Positions 1-15,367 of a DNA stretch of 64,000 nt are shown piece after piece (position 1 is the stretch's first letter; each line of letters begins with the position of its first letter). Source of the DNA: Myxocyprinus asiaticus (taxonomy: Eukaryota > Chordata > Actinopteri > Cypriniformes > Catostomidae); assembly GCF_019703515.2 (NCBI RefSeq), contig NC_059346.1, forward strand, positions 58,168,001 to 58,232,000, written 5' to 3'. Both the position numbers and the translations under genes were made by a program. Below the pieces are notes generated by a model that saw nothing but the letters and a program-made list of their open reading frames with translations, was not told where the DNA came from and did no database searches.

Positions 1-1065
1 ATTAAATCAGAAACCTACTAATGTCTAAATCTACGGTATAATCATTCCGTGGAAACAACTGAAAAATAATTATGAATTTCACTTTTACCTGCAATATTTT
101 TCCTGGTACCAGTCCATGTTTTCATTATTGCCATAAACGATTGTGGTTTTCTGGGTCGGTCGTGTCACTCGGGTCCACTTAAAACAGAAAAGTGCCAATT
201 TGCATGTATGCATGTTTCCGTGCCAACGCACATATGTTTTATCACTTATAGAGGCATGTTTGATAAAGGTAATTAGAACTGAAAACAAATGTTATGGCAT
301 TATTTGAAGATGTTCAATGACATATGTGCTAACAGATAAATATTTGACTGATTATAAATGATAAGGAAGTTCTGGTTGACCCGATTATCTAACAGCCATT
401 GTAAACCAGTCCAAAATAAACAGCGAGACACATAATTTCATATAAAATACAATCACATCATTTCAGATGTGTACGTTACTAAGCATTTGATAATTTAGTA
501 AATGTTGACCTATATATTTTCACCCAGAGGGACACCTCAGCCCATGTGGGCAAAGGGGCAGTTGCTCGGTCCACTGTAGCGACTCCCTGTGTACGTGCTC
601 GGAACCAAGTATACTACAGAGAAATTTAATGTCGGACGGGATTTAAGCGAACACTTTTTTACCGGTGAGTGTGAACGGTACCGTGAGTGGTTGAGTGGAG
701 CGCACACGCATGGAGCGGGTTATTGAGCGGGAGTGTCACACCGCTCCGCTTCGCTCACATGCTCTGATCCGTATACACAAAAGAAGATGCCAGGCAGAAA
801 GTTAGCCTCAGTCAACATTCATCTTTTTTTAATACATTAAAAGTGAGTGGTGATTGAGGCTGTCAGTCTCTAACATTCTGCTTAACATCTTTTGTATTCC
901 ATGAGAGAAAGTCATAAAGGTTTTGTAACGTACATGAGAGTGAGTAAATGATGACAGAATTTTCATTATTTGGGTGAACTATTCCTTTAAACAGGCAGCA
1001 CAAAAATGTGGCTTGGATTTCTGGTTTAATTGTTGCCGAGTAATAAGGGATTGTTTATTCCACAG
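1..1065. other. tut7 intron (left edge), no exon recognised
   Basis: AT-rich intronic DNA. I see no TUT7 coding segment here. About 835-990 matches the 3' half of a dispersed MITE whose full copy lies at 30165-30928 (shared 'gagtaaatgatgacagaat', then 'gggtgaactattcctttaa'). At 520-770 there is a GC-richer stretch with repeated GAGTG/GAGCG words that I cannot assign. Confidence 0.5.
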
Positions 1066-4000
1066 CGTAATTACTGGCCGGAGTACAAGAAGAATAAGGA
1101 GTCAGTGGGGGAACTGTGGCTCGGGCTTCTGCAGTTTTACACTGAGATATTTGATTTCAAGGAGAATGTCATCTGTATCCGCAGGAAGGAACCTCTCACC
1201 ACCTTTAAGAAGCAGTGGACCTCCAAAAATCTTGCTATTGAGGGTGAGCCTAAGAAATTAAGTGGCAGGAATCAGATCAGGAACCCTGTATATGCAGGGT
1301 TAGGGATAATGTGTTACATGATAAAATGACTAGAATTATACCGTTTTAATTTTTATCATAATATGTGAGATAATTGGTTAAAATAAGTAACGTTAATTTC
1401 TATTTAATTTCCTGACAAATACAGTTAAAAACCTCTCACTTACAACCAACTAATGTGTTACTTAATCCATTTCGGTGGACATCATTTTCTCGTTTTTTTG
1501 TTTTGTTTTTTGTCATTTGGTGCCACCTAAATTGCAAAGGATTTTTAGATTGGATGCTGCTAAGTTAAACAGTTTAATATCATTTGTTGTTATTTTTTTA
1601 ACTGTTATATTTCTTTATTAAAGCTTCAAAAATAATAATTTGACCATTTTACAGTTAAGATGAGCTGTTACATTAGTAGGACAAGTCATAATATTATATT
1701 GAAAAGTTACATTTTTGACATACATTTTTAAAAAACATTTGATGCCCATTGTAATGGACAGTGGATCTCAATGCAAGCAAAAAAGATATGCTGTATACTA
1801 CTGAAAAACTGATAGATTTCAGTAATCTACAGATTTTGTCCAGTCTTTAGACCATGCATGACAAAACGTACTAAAATGGAAAAATTAATGTTTTATGGAA
1901 ATTTTGTTTTGTTTAAAAAAAAAAAAAAAAGAAGAGAAAAGATTGAAACATCTTAAACAGAATGTTTTTGGTTAATAGTTGTGTAACGGTTCACTCCGTT
2001 TTCTCAATGCATTGATTGCTAACCATGTCGATTCAAATGCATCGATCTAAAAATCGATTTTTGAATCGAAAATTGTTAGTGCTGGATAATAATCTGGTTA
2101 AAATGCTAAAAAATCACATTTCGGCAAAACAGTGTACAATATTTAAAAAATTTATAAATATTAAATTAGTTACATGTGTGGCGTAAAGCTCCTCGCAGCG
2201 TGCACCCTCACAGCTTTCCCTTCACAGACGCACGCTGCACTCATGGGTTCGCAAACTCTCCGATCGTAACTCTCATTGAAACTTTTTCTGATCAGCTTTC
2301 GAGCACCTCGTCTTAGGATGGCCATTAAGAATCACATGAGCAAATGTCAGCTGAACTCGCAGTGCTTTTGTCTCGAGTCAAACGCATCATACCATTGATA
2401 CATTGCGTGGCCACTACTGAAATAAAATGCTTTCAACGGCTAATTTTCTTAGCCGTTTTTCTCTGTAAGATAAAATAGTGCTGTTTGCAGGGTTTCCGTG
2501 GGTCTTCAACAGGTCTTAAAAAGGCTTAATTCATACTTCCGCAAATTAAGGCCTTAAAATGGTCTGAAATTGAAGCAACAAGTCTTAAATTCATAAGGTC
2601 ATGGCATTAAATGTTGCATGAGGGATTGTTTTCTCATTGTGTTTAAGTAGGGTGACCAGACGTCCCGTTTATAAGAGGTGTGTCCCGACAGTTCTCTAAA
2701 CAATGTAATTATGTCCCATAATGTAATTTTCCTTCTCGCTATTGTCTTTGGTATCGTTTGCAGAGAAGAGAAGCAATTTCGATGCGTCACACATTGATTT
2801 GACGATACTTTCATTCTAGTCTTTCAGCAAATCCGCTGAAATGTGTCTGGTTACAATGGCAATGACGTCATGTGCTTGGCGTGCTCTCTTTGTTCTCCTG
2901 TCAGTCAGAGCAACTAGAAATGCACCAGTAAAAATGTGTTTTCAACAGCGAGCTGAAAGAAGCCAATCAATTTTTTTGCGCAATAAGTGAAAATGTAAGC
3001 AAGGTGTTTTGCTGTCACTGTGAATGTTTATTTGCGCACGAGCACTGAGGTGACAAGGTCACATTCAGACAGATACACTGCACTTTTTACATAGTACAGT
3101 CACTTATATGTTGAGATGTGGGGATTTTATTTTGAATTTTAGGTTCCAGTGTTGTGAATTTTGTGTTAAAATGTGCACCTGACATGACAAGTCATTTTAT
3201 AATTACACATGCAATATGACATCATATGGATAGAATAGGCTACATGGAATTTGTACATTTAAAAAAGCTCTAATGTGGTTAAATCGTGAAAAAACTCAAT
3301 TTTAAATAAAATATACATTTTCACAAACTATATAGCCTATACCAGGGGTCGGCAACCTTTTTGACATGGAGTGCCATTTTTTATTTTCCTGATCTCATCA
3401 CATTTTAACTTTGTTTAAACTCCCATTCAGCTCATGAAAACATGATGCGTGATCATGAGGAAGGATTACATCAAGATGTAGATTGGAATGCAGGTGCAGA
3501 ATTTATATAAATAAAATAGTCTACTCCTCTCTCGCCATTGCTGGCGTGCCAGTGATTATCCCTCAGCATGCCACACGTGCCATAGGTTGCCGACCCCAGG
3601 CCTAAACAGTTAAGGGCAGAAGTTTGCATACCCCTTTTGTTTTTATAAGTTTCCACACCCCTTTCAGAATGTATACAAATAGCCTATAAGAGATCAAATA
3701 TGATATTTTTTATGTAGTACTTCCCTTCAAAAGCTACATAACACAAAATGTATCTTATTTACACAAATCATCCTGTTCAAAAGTTTGCACACCTTGGTTC
3801 TTCTTGTGTTGCCTGCTTGTGTTGTGTTGTCCCTCAAAAGTTGGATCTCATCATATAACCACTGAAGAACTCAAATGTACAGAAGATGCTGAGAAACCAA
3901 ATAGTTATACAGTAGTTGGGGGTTTTTTCTTAAGAAAAGTGGACATCATCATTGCTCAGGACAAAGCAGGGACTCATGAACAATTATTACACAAACAGTC

Positions 4001-4125
4001 ATTGATCATCGAGAAAGCAACACACCATATTAAGAACCAAGGATATGTAAACTTCTTAACAGGGTCATGTGGGTAAATTCAGTTACTATTTTGTCTTGTG
4101 GAATAATTATATACACACACACGCA

Positions 4126-4163
<38 letters not shown>

Positions 4164-7100
4164 ATGGTGTAATATCATGGTTGATCAGTTGTGTATATAT
4201 TGTCTTTCTCTTGTTGATTTAGATCCCTTTGATTTGAGTCATAATCTTGGAGCTGGTCTCTCACGGAGAAGTATGTAATGTTTATGTTCCTTTTGCTGTT
4301 ACTCTACTCCAACATGCACAGTTAATAGTATTCTACTGTTATTATTACTGTTACTCATGTTTCATAAATATTTCTGGGATGCCAGAAGACCAAAGGACTG
4401 GAAAAAAAATTTTTATTGTATGGGCCAAACTTCTTAGTTTCACTAAAGGATGATCTAAACATTATGCACACACTGTACAGTATATACATTCAGTACAGCT
4501 TATCAGTATACTAGCTGTCCTATGTCATGCTATCACACCATACCATTCCAACGGTTTGGTTAATATTTACCTTAAAAAAATATCTAGCTGAATCTAGCCT
4601 TAAAAGGGCTGAATCTATTATAGAAACAAAGGATGGCCAAATCCATATTTCTGCCCATCATTTTGGAATATGATGACTACTAGGTGGCAACATGCTTTTA
4701 GACATGTTTAAATCACATTGAAAACAGATCAAGGTCAGCTTAACTTGGCTTGAGTGACTTCATGTAGAGATATTAACATTTATTGACTTAATGTTGATTA
4801 GATCACTACACTGCAATAACTTGTCGCATTTTCCTTTATGTTTTCAGTGGCCAGCTTCATCATGAAGGCCTTTATCAATGCACGCAGAGTCTTTGGCACC
4901 CCTGTCATAGTTTACCCTCCAGAGTATTCAAATAAAATGGTTTGTGTCCTTCATCTTGACCACCTAAATTCTCTTTGATGCCTTTCAAGTCAAATGATTT
5001 TGCCTAATGTCAGTTTTGTGTTTGTCAGGAGTACTTTTTTGACCCAGAGGTTCTCACCGAGGGCAAACTCGCCCCCAGTGACCGCTGCTGCCGGATTTGT
5101 GGGAAGATTGGACATTTTTTGAAAGACTGTCCAATGAGAAAGAGGTAATTCAGCTAAATTTCTTTTTTAGAATAATTTGTTTTTACATACATTTGATAAT
5201 TTTTTAACTAAAGATTACAAGAAAATCTTTATGAAATGGCATGAAAATGGTTGGTAATGTTTTACATTATAGTGTGAATGTTTTGCATATTACGGATTAT
5301 CTAGTATTAGTGATCTATTAGTCAATGCCAGCACCACACAGTCTATTAAGTCATGGAAATTTGTATAGTAAATATATACAGTTGCAATCAAAATTATTCA
5401 GTGGCAGTGGCAGCACAGGAACCAAAGAATGTCAATGAGTTGGAAGCAGTTGCTCATGAGAAATGTGTAAATATTCCAATAGAGATGTGTTTGAAGCCTG
5501 AGAACACTTACCTGAAACACTTATGTGATGTTATTAAGGGTAAAGGATGCTCCACAAATGATTGACTTTGGGGGTTGAATATTTCTGACATGACATTTGT
5601 GGAGAGAATTAGTTATTTTTTGGGTAAACTGAACTCTTTGTTCTAAAAATCACTCAAATGTGTATTAAAAACTTACTTTGTCTGTTTACTGAGGTTTTAG
5701 TTGATGTGTTTTAATTCACATCACCAGAATGTATTGCTGGTCAGGGGGGTTGAATAATTTTGATTGCAACTGTGTATATATATCAGTGTTTCCCCTAGGA
5801 TTTTTTTCAGCAGCGGTGCTGCTGTGCACGCATCCACAAGCCTGCAAGGCCAGACCCGTATTTACACAAGTCTGTGGAATAATAGCTTAAAATGACCTTA
5901 GAATCATTATAGATGGGTTATTCATGTTCACCTTGTAATGTGTGTGTTTTTTATTTACTGGGAGCTTTTGACACTGGAAGCGCTAAAAAAAAATCACTTT
6001 CACTATTTTTACTAAGCATAAACACCAATAGAAAATATAAACCTATCTAACAGAACATACATGTCACCACAGTGCTCCAGACTACATATGAGTGCAGTGG
6101 CACCAGCACCTGATTTGGTAGCAACAGTGGAAAAAGAAATATTTTTTGTTTAAAAAAAAAAAAATACCAAAAACAATTGCGCAAATCAAAATGCTTTTTG
6201 AATGTAACTATTCTAAATACCAATTATTTAAATTGTAACTGTAGTGGAATACAGTTACTTATATTTTGTATTTTAAATATGTAATCCCATTACATATATT
6301 TCGTTACTCCCCAACCTTGTATATACACACAGTATATATACACCAATGAGCCAAAACATTATGACCACTCACAGTTGAAGCGAATAACATTGATCATCTC
6401 CTAACATGTCAAGGTCTGGGTAGATTAGATGGTAAGCGAACAATCAGTTCTCGTAGTCAGCATATTGAATGCAGGAGAAATGGGCAGGAGTAAAGACCTG
6501 AGCGACTTTGACAAGGGCAAAATTGTTATGCCAGACGATCGGGTCAGAGCATCTCTGAAATGGCAAGTCTTTTGGGGTGCCCCGGTCAACCAGTGGTGAG
6601 AACCTACCTGACGAGTATTTGTCAGGACAGTTGTCCGAGGAGGGATAAACCACAAACTGGAGACAGGGTGTTGGGCGCTCAAGGGTCATCAATGTGCGAC
6701 GGCAACGAAGGTTATCCCATCTGATCCGAATCGACAGAAGGTCTACTGTGGCACAAGTCACAGAAAATTTTAATGATGGTTACGGGAGGAATGTGTCATA
6801 ACACACAGTGCATCGCATCCTTCTGCGTATGGGGCTGCATAGCAGCAGACCGGTCAGAGTGCCCATGATGACCCCTGTCCACCATCGAAAGTGCCTACAA
6901 TGGGCACGCAAGCACCGGAACTGGACCTTGGAGCAGTGGAAGAAGGTCGCCTCGTCCGATGAGTCCCGTATTCTTTTACATCACATGGACGGCCATGTGT
7001 GCCATTTACCTTGGGAAGTGTTGGCACCAGGATGCACTGTGGGAAGACAGACAAGCCGATGGAGGGAGTGTGATGCTCTTGGCAATGTTCTGCTTGGAAA

Positions 7101-8304
7101 CCCTGGGTCCGGCCAATCATGTGGACACCAATTTGACATGCCACCTACCAAAACATCATTGCAGACCAGGTACACCCCTTCATGGCAATGGTATTCCTTG
7201 ATAGCAGTGGCCTCTTTCAGCAGGATAATGCACCCTGCCACACTGCACACATTGTTCGGGAATGGTTTGAGGAACAGGATGAAGAGAGTTCAAGGTGTTG
7301 CCCTGGCATCCAAATTCCCCAGTTCTTAATCCGATCTGTGGGATGTGCTGGACCAACAGGTCCGATCCACGGTGGCTTCACATCGCAACTTACAGGACTT
7401 GAAAATCTGCTGCTAATTTCTTGGTGCCAGATACCACAGGACACCAACAGGGGTCTTTGTAGAGTCTATGCCTCAGTGGGTCGGTGCTGTTTTGGTGGCA
7501 CATGGAGAACCATCAGCATATTAGGCAGGTGGTCATAATGTTTTGGCTCATCAGTGTATATATAACTTGCCAATATCCAGCCCTATTATATCTAACTGTT
7601 CATACTGAGAATTTTACTTAATATGATTTAATTGAAGTTGTTAGTACTTTAGTTAGTTTAATTGAAAAATAAATACATAATCCATAGCACTTACACCTTT
7701 GCACATGCCAAAAGAGAGTTAAATAAGACTCTTGATGCTTTTTAGTTGGTTTTGTTCATTTTTATTTATATATACACTGCCGTTCAAAAGTTTGGGGTCT
7801 TTATTATTATTTTTTCTTCACATTTTAGAATAATAGTGAAGTCATCAAAACTATGGAATAACAAAAATGGAATTATGGGAATTATATTGTGAATAAACAA
7901 ATCCAAAATAAATAAGAAATATGTTATATTTTTGCATCTTCAAACTAGCCACCCTTTGCTTAGAATTTGCAGAAATGTACTCTTGGCATTTTCTCAACCA
8001 ACTTCTTGAGGTATCACACTGGGATGCTTTTAAAACAGTATTAAAGGAGTTTCCATCTATGCTGGACACTTATTGGCTGCATTTCTTAAATATTTGGTCC
8101 AAGTCATCAATTTCTAAAACTGTTTTTTTTTTATTTATTTTTTTATATAATTTTAGTTTTGTAATTAAATAAATTAATATGTTGGCACAATTATATTTTT
8201 GTCTAGAAAACTAAGTTCAAACATTTAAGCATACGCCTTCAGATTAGAAGGTTATTTAGATCATGAGAAACATTTCAGTCAAGTGACATCAAACTTTTGA
8301 ATGG

Positions 8305-8357
<53 letters not shown>

Positions 8358-11300
8358 CACATACAGTATATGATATATGAAGACAGAGATGTGACAATAC
8401 TGATTGATTGCTCAGTAGGCGTGACGTCACAAAGTACAACAAGGCAATGAAGGACTGCAGCCCTTATAAAGATGGAAGATGGCATCAGAAGGAGGAGAGA
8501 TGCTGTTTTCTGTGTGGCTCCAATTCTCACATAAAGAAAGACTGCCTGCTCTCTAAATCTTTAGGTATTTCTTCATCTCTGGTCATTGCATTGTTTCATT
8601 ATAGTTGTGCTTGATTTGGACATTTTCCTAAGATATGTTGGGATTGACATCGTTATTTACTAACAGGTGTGACTCTTGAATTGGCAATTCCTATTTCTAT
8701 AATCACGATATCCATGAATAACGCCTGTAACCATAGTGACAGTGACTAAAGTAAATATCAACAAAGGAAAGTCTTGACAAGGTATCATTAAATGAATTAG
8801 CCAAATCGAGGCACCCGTTTTTCCATCAAATGTTTTGTAACCAACAGTGGCTTTGAATGCTTTATGCATTCCAAATATTCATGACGTAACCAACAACTTG
8901 TCGTCCAGTGTGTTTCCATTCACACAGCACGGGTTTACCAAACTCTCTCAAAGTGCAGTTGTAAATCCTGAACATTTAAGGGAATCAGTTTGGTTATAGA
9001 ATGCAGGTGTCAGTCTTCTTTATAATGTGTTTATACTGTGTGTGAATAAGGGCTGTTTTAGGGATGCCTATTTTTAGGGAAAGTTTATTTAAATGTAAAT
9101 TTCAAATTAACCTAATGAAAATACAACAGTTAATTTTCAACATGATATTGTCATATTTTTATCAAATGAAGTGCTTTTATACAGATCCTAACAGCACAAT
9201 CCAAAATACAACATTGGAGTTATATTTGTCATATAAAGTGCTGCGTTACAGAGCAGATGTGAGATATTACTTGAATACAATTAATATTGAAGTAGTACTA
9301 GTACAGTGAATGTTTCTGTCATACTTTTTTCATTTAAATTAAGCTTTTATTTTGGCATATGCTTGTATTTTAGAGTGAAGCCCTTTCCGTTTCTGTGTGT
9401 TTTTGAGGTAGCTTCCCACTTCCGGAAAAGCAGGTCGCGATGTGTGTCAGAAACCGTGTACTGTATCAATATGTACTATATTTGATAGAGGACGCACTTC
9501 TTGGCCAGTAAAACAGTGCATTCTTTAGGTATGCATGCAAGTAGAATTAATAGATTCTGGACATACTTCATACGGGAATGTAGGTATTGTCCTGTGACCC
9601 GACTGTATGACATAATAACAACAACCATGGATTTAATCCGCATGTGTTTTGTTAAACAACACCATTTAAGCATAAGGAACAACTTTCTTGGTATACAGGT
9701 GCATCTCAATAAATTAGAATGTCGTGGAAAAGTTCATTTATTTCAGTAATTCAACTCAAATTGTGAAACTCGTGTATTAAATAAATTCAATGCACACAGA
9801 CTGAAGTAGTTTAAGTCTTTGGTTCTTTTAATTGTGATGATTTTGGCTCACATTTAACAAAAACCCACCAATTCACTATCTCAAAAAATTAGAATACATC
9901 ATAAGACCAATAAAAAAAAACATTTTTAGTGAATTGTTGGCCTTCTGGAAAGTATGTTCATTTACTGTATATGTACTCAATACTTGGTAGGGGCTCCTAT
10001 TGCTTTAATTACTGCCTCAATTTGGCGTAGCATGGAGGTGATCAGTTTGTGGCACTGCTGAGGTGGTATGGAAGCCCAGGTTTCTTTGACAGTGGCCTTC
10101 AGCTCATCTGCATTTTTTGGTCTCTTGTTTCTCATTTTCCTCTTGACAATACCCCATAGATTGTCTATGAGGTTCAGGTCTGGTGAGTTTGCTGGCCAGT
10201 CAAGCACACCAACACCAAGGTCATTTAACTAACTTTTGGTGCTTTTGGCAGTGTGGGCAGGTGCCAAATCCTGCTGGAAAATGAAATCAGCATCTTTAAA
10301 AAGCTGGTCAGCAGAAGGAAGCATGAAGTGCTCCAAAATTTCTTGGTAAACGGGTGCAGTGACTTTGGTTTTCAAAAAACACAATGGACCAACACCAGCA
10401 GATGACATTGCACCCCAAATCATCAAAGACTGTGGAAACTTAACACTGGACTTCAAGCAACTTGGGCTATGAGCTTCTCCACCCTTCCTCCAGACTCTAG
10501 GACCTTGGTTTCCAAATGAAATACAAAACTTGCTCTCATCTGAAAAGAGGACTTTGGACCACTGGGCAACAGTCCAGTTCTTCTTCTCCTTAGCCCAGGT
10601 AAGATGCCTCTGACGTTGTCTGTGGTTCAGGAGTGGCTTAACAAGAGGAATATGACAACTGTAGCCAAATTCCTTGACACGTCTGTGTGTGGTGGCTCTT
10701 GATGCCTTGACCCAAGCCTCAGTCCATTCCTTGTGAAGTTCACCCAAATTCTTGAATCGATTTTGCTTGACGATCATAAGGCTGCGGTTCTCTTGGTTGG
10801 TTGTGCATCTTTTTCTTCCACACTTTTTCCTTCCACTCAACGTTCTGTTAACATGCTTGGATACAGCACTCTGTGAACAGCCAGCTTCTTTGGCAATGAA
10901 TGTTTGTGGCTTACCCTCCTTGTGAAGGGTGTCAATGATTGTCTTCTGGACAACTGTCAGATCAGCAGTCTTCCCCATGATTTTGTAGCCTAGTGAACCA
11001 AACTGAGAGACCATTTTGAAGGCTCAGGAAACCTTTGCAGGTGTTTTGAGTTGATTAGCTGATTGGCATGTCAAAATATTCTAATTTTTTGAGATAGTGA
11101 ATTGGTGGGTTTTTGTTAAATGTGAGCCAAAATCATCACAATTAAAAGAACCAAAGACTTAAACTACTTCAGTCTGTGTGCATTGAATTTATTTAATACA
11201 CGAGTTTCACAGTTTGAGTTGAATTACTGAAATAAATGAACTTTTCCACGACATTCTAATTTATTGAGATGCACCTGTATATACAGGTATCACTTACAGT

Positions 11301-14300
11301 TGAAAAGATCCATCCGACTTGCTGTTCACCGCCATATTTTTTTATCCAGTATTTTGAACATGACATCGCCTCAAGCCATCGCCTAAGGGACTGTTAAGTG
11401 TTCAGTCGATCCGCACTTCAAAATCTCGCCGGAAATAGCGTTGTAGGTCATCCGGGTATTTCTTGCTTTGTTTTATAAATAATGAGGATTCGGACATACT
11501 ACTCCATTGGCATACTGTTTTTGACATACTGTATAGGAGGTAGTCTCGTGTAGCCATACCTTTTTACTAAAACGGCAAAGGTCTGGGATCTATGATCAGA
11601 CTCTGGACGCTGCCATCTCACTTGATGCCGAAAAGGTGTTTGATATGGTAGAATGGGATCATCTTTTTAACATTTTGGAAATGTACAGGTTCGGGAATAC
11701 TTTTATTGGTTAGATTAAGTTACTTTATAGACACCTGATAGCAGCGGTACAAACGAATGGATTAATTTCAGATTATTTTACTCTGGATAGGGGCACTCGG
11801 CAGTGTTGCCCTCTTTCCCCATTATTGTTCTGTCTTGCCCTGGAACCATTAGCAGCCACGATAAGAAAGGAAGGTGATTTTCCAGGGGTGGTGCTGGGAG
11901 GTGTGGTGCATAAGCTTTTGCTTTACGCAGATGATATTTTATTATTCGTCTCCGACCCTACTAGATCTATGCCTTGCCTCCACAGAATTATTAGTTCCTT
12001 TTCTAAGTTCTCAGGATACAGAGTTAATTGGTCTAAATCCGGCTCTGACAGCGTATTGCCCGGTAACGGCTTTTCAGCCGGGTGCCTTCCAGAGGCCCAA
12101 ACAGGGCATTAAGTATTTGGGTATTTTATTCCCAGCAAATTTGTGATTTAGTTAGTTAATTTTGACCCTTTAATAAAAAGGTTTTCGAGCGATGTGGGCA
12201 GGTGGGCTTCATTACATTTATCTATGATTGGGAAAGTTAATGTAATTAAAATGAATTTTATTCCAAAATTCAACTACCTGCTACAGTCTCTCCCTATAGA
12301 TGTCCCCCTCTTTTATTTCAAGCAATTTGATAGCATAGTGAAATCCTTAATTTGGAATGGTAAACGTCCCAGATTAGATTTATGTATGACGTATTGGACA
12401 CTCAAATTTCCAGACTCTGTATTTTAGACAATGGGGCTGTCATCAATATAGGGGATAAACACATAAAAAATTGGGTCCTGGCCGGTGTTATGATCAGCAG
12501 ACAGATTGTTTTAAGTGGATGGAAGTCAGCTGGAGCGACCTCATTTCAAGAGTGGTGCACAGAGATGGAGAGGGTAGCGGATTTTGAGGAAGTGTCATCT
12601 AGAAGGCTGGGGAACTTGGATACATTTGATGGGAAATGGGGCAGCTGTTTGCCGTTCTTGGAGGGCTCTCGGGGAGGGGCAGTGGAGAGAGAAGTATAGC
12701 TTTAAATGTGTGTGATTTATTATATAAATATATAATTATTTTATTTATTTTATTTTTTTTTTGTGTGTGTGTGTGTGTTTGTGTGTATATACTCATGTGT
12801 GACCACAGGGATGTTTGTTGAGGGTCAGGGTGGGGTTGGGGATTAGGAGGGGGAGGGGTAATAGTGGGGGTTAAATGTTGAGGTCTAGGCTCTGCAACAT
12901 TATGCGGCAATAAAATGAAGTCAGCTGACTACCTAAATGTACTGAATGACCAGGTGATCCCATCAATCTTCCCTGATGGCACGGGTATATTCCAGGACGA
13001 CAATGCCGAGATTCACCGGGCTCAAATTGTGAAAGAGTGGTTCAGGGAGCATGAGGAATCAGTGGCTACATTTACATGTACACCAATACTCTGATTATTG
13101 CAATAATCAGAGTATAAGGAATATTTAGATTAAGTTGTTTACATGATTTGGTCCAACCACTTCAATCCCGTTTACATGCTTCTTGCCAATACGCTGATTA
13201 TTTGCTGAGAAATGTGATGTTTTAATGCTTTTTTATAAATGAATATTTATTACAAAAAAAAAACTTGTTGCAAATATGTCTCTTTAAATACAGCTTGGCA
13301 TAAGGAAAATTAGTCTGTTTGTGAGTCTTTTTGAAAAATTTATTAAAAGAACCACTTCATAAGAGTCATTTTCAATAACACTGGGTGAGATGTCTGTTTT
13401 GATTCAGTAAAAAGAATCGAGTCATTTGTGTGTGAATCGGAATACACATGATGGATGTTGATGTGTTTCGCCCGCGAGCACAAACTCATTTCAAAGACGT
13501 GTTTCCTTCTCATTATTTTGCGGCATATGGTCTTTTTATTTCCACAACATTCAATTTAGACTGCAAACGGACATTCACAACTCTGGAAAATATGTATTCT
13601 TTTGCCATGTGGCTGTAGACGGGGGAGCACCAGTGCTGGAAAGTAGTGCATGGAACTGCCGTTTTACATGAAGCCGAAAATTAAGTGCAGCTTCTTCTTT
13701 TTCGTGATGTTTTCGAACCTGTGCTTGAGTGGAACATGACCGTCTGCAGTACTGGTGCAGGTGCACTTTGCTCAGAGTGGAAGAATTGCGATTAAAGCGT
13801 TTACATGCCGGTATAAAGTGATTAAAATAGGAGTACTCCACATATCTTACTGCGATTATCATTACTCTGATTGTTAGCATAATCGCAACATCATAATCGC
13901 AATATTCTGTTTACATGAGCAACAGTTTAATCGCATTATTGCCTTAATCGCATTATAATCGCATTACGATGGTGCATGTAAACGTAGCCATTTTCACACA
14001 TGAATTGGTCACCACAGAGTCCTCACCTTAATCCCACTGAAAGTCTTTGGGATGTGCTGGAGAAGATTTTACGGAGTGGTTCGACTCCCGTTATCTCGAC
14101 CAAAAGTTAATGCAACTCTGGATGGAAATAAATGTTGTGATGTTGCATAAGCTTATCGAAACAATGCCATGACGAATGCACACCGTAATCAAAGCTAAAG
14201 GTGGTCCAACGAAATATTAGAGTATGCAACTTTTTTTTGGCCGGTGTGTGTGTGTCTGTCTGTCTGTCTGTGCTGACAAATAGTGGTTCCCTGTCTACCA

Positions 14301-15322
14301 ATCACTGTGGGCGATTTAAAAGAGAGCGCTCATAAAACGTGGAGTCATCCATACATTTACATTTATGCATTTGGCAGACGCTTTTATCCAAAGCGACTTA
14401 CAGTGCACTTATTACCGGACAATCCTCCTGGAGCAACCTGGAGTTAAGTGCCTTGCTCAAGGACACAATGGTGATGGCTGTGGGAATTGAACCAGCAACC
14501 TTCTGAAAAGGATAACCTACCAGTTATGTGCTTTAGCGCACTACGCCTCCACCACTCCCATAGCAACTGGGTCAACTACGCCTTAATCTTATCTTAAGAT
14601 TTCCTTAGTAAAACTTGCTCTTAGCAGTGTTGTGAATAGGTTTTAAGAAAAACTCCTAGCTAGGAACTCTTTGGAGAACTCCTAGTGGTAAGATAAAAAT
14701 CTTTGTGAATACGGGCCCTAGTATGTTTACAATAAAGGCATGTTTTGGGTGTTTGAGGCTTTGGTCAAGAATCATGCAAACATCCTCATGTTTCTCTTTG
14801 CAGAGTCCTCCCCACACACATACCAAAGAAGTCCTGCTTCAGACAGAGACAGACAAGTATGTCTGTTTTTTGTTTGTTTTTCCGATTATCCTTATTTAAT
14901 AATAGTATTGTTTTTCTTATTAATACACATACAATTCAAAAATTTTATATGTGTGTACTGTACAGGGCAGTCCTCAGCATTACAAGAACAGGAAGCAGAA
15001 AGCAAAGAGAGTGCTTTTGGATCCTGAAGCAGGTGAGCGCAGTACTTCAGTGCATGGTGATTTATGCGGCGCTTGATATAATAACTCCTTGTTTAACCCT
15101 TCAATTCTGTCTATAAATGTTACGAATTTCAGTTTACAATATGTGTACTTATCTAAGCTGATAATAAAAAGGGACATGAATATTAAAATGTAATTTTCAA
15201 TAGCATTGAAACTCTGGGCTTTGTATAAATCTGACATTGTTAGATGTTTTCTTGCACCACCAAACAAGGATTCGTAATTGCAACAATTATACTGTAACAT
15301 TATACTGTAATATATTTTATAG

Positions 15323-15367
<45 letters not shown>

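Noticed and set aside
974..1261. 95-codon frame overlapping the first tut7 exon
   Set aside because: A shifted-frame shadow; the homologous frame is the one that reads [16 protein letters not shown].
4069..4278. 69-codon frame across an (AC)n tract
   Set aside because: His-Thr repeats come from the microsatellite; only the last part overlaps the real tut7 exon at 4223-4270.
14480..14559. tRNA-like B box as a functional tRNA gene
   Set aside because: No cloverleaf can be made; the sequence continues into a SINE body and tail.
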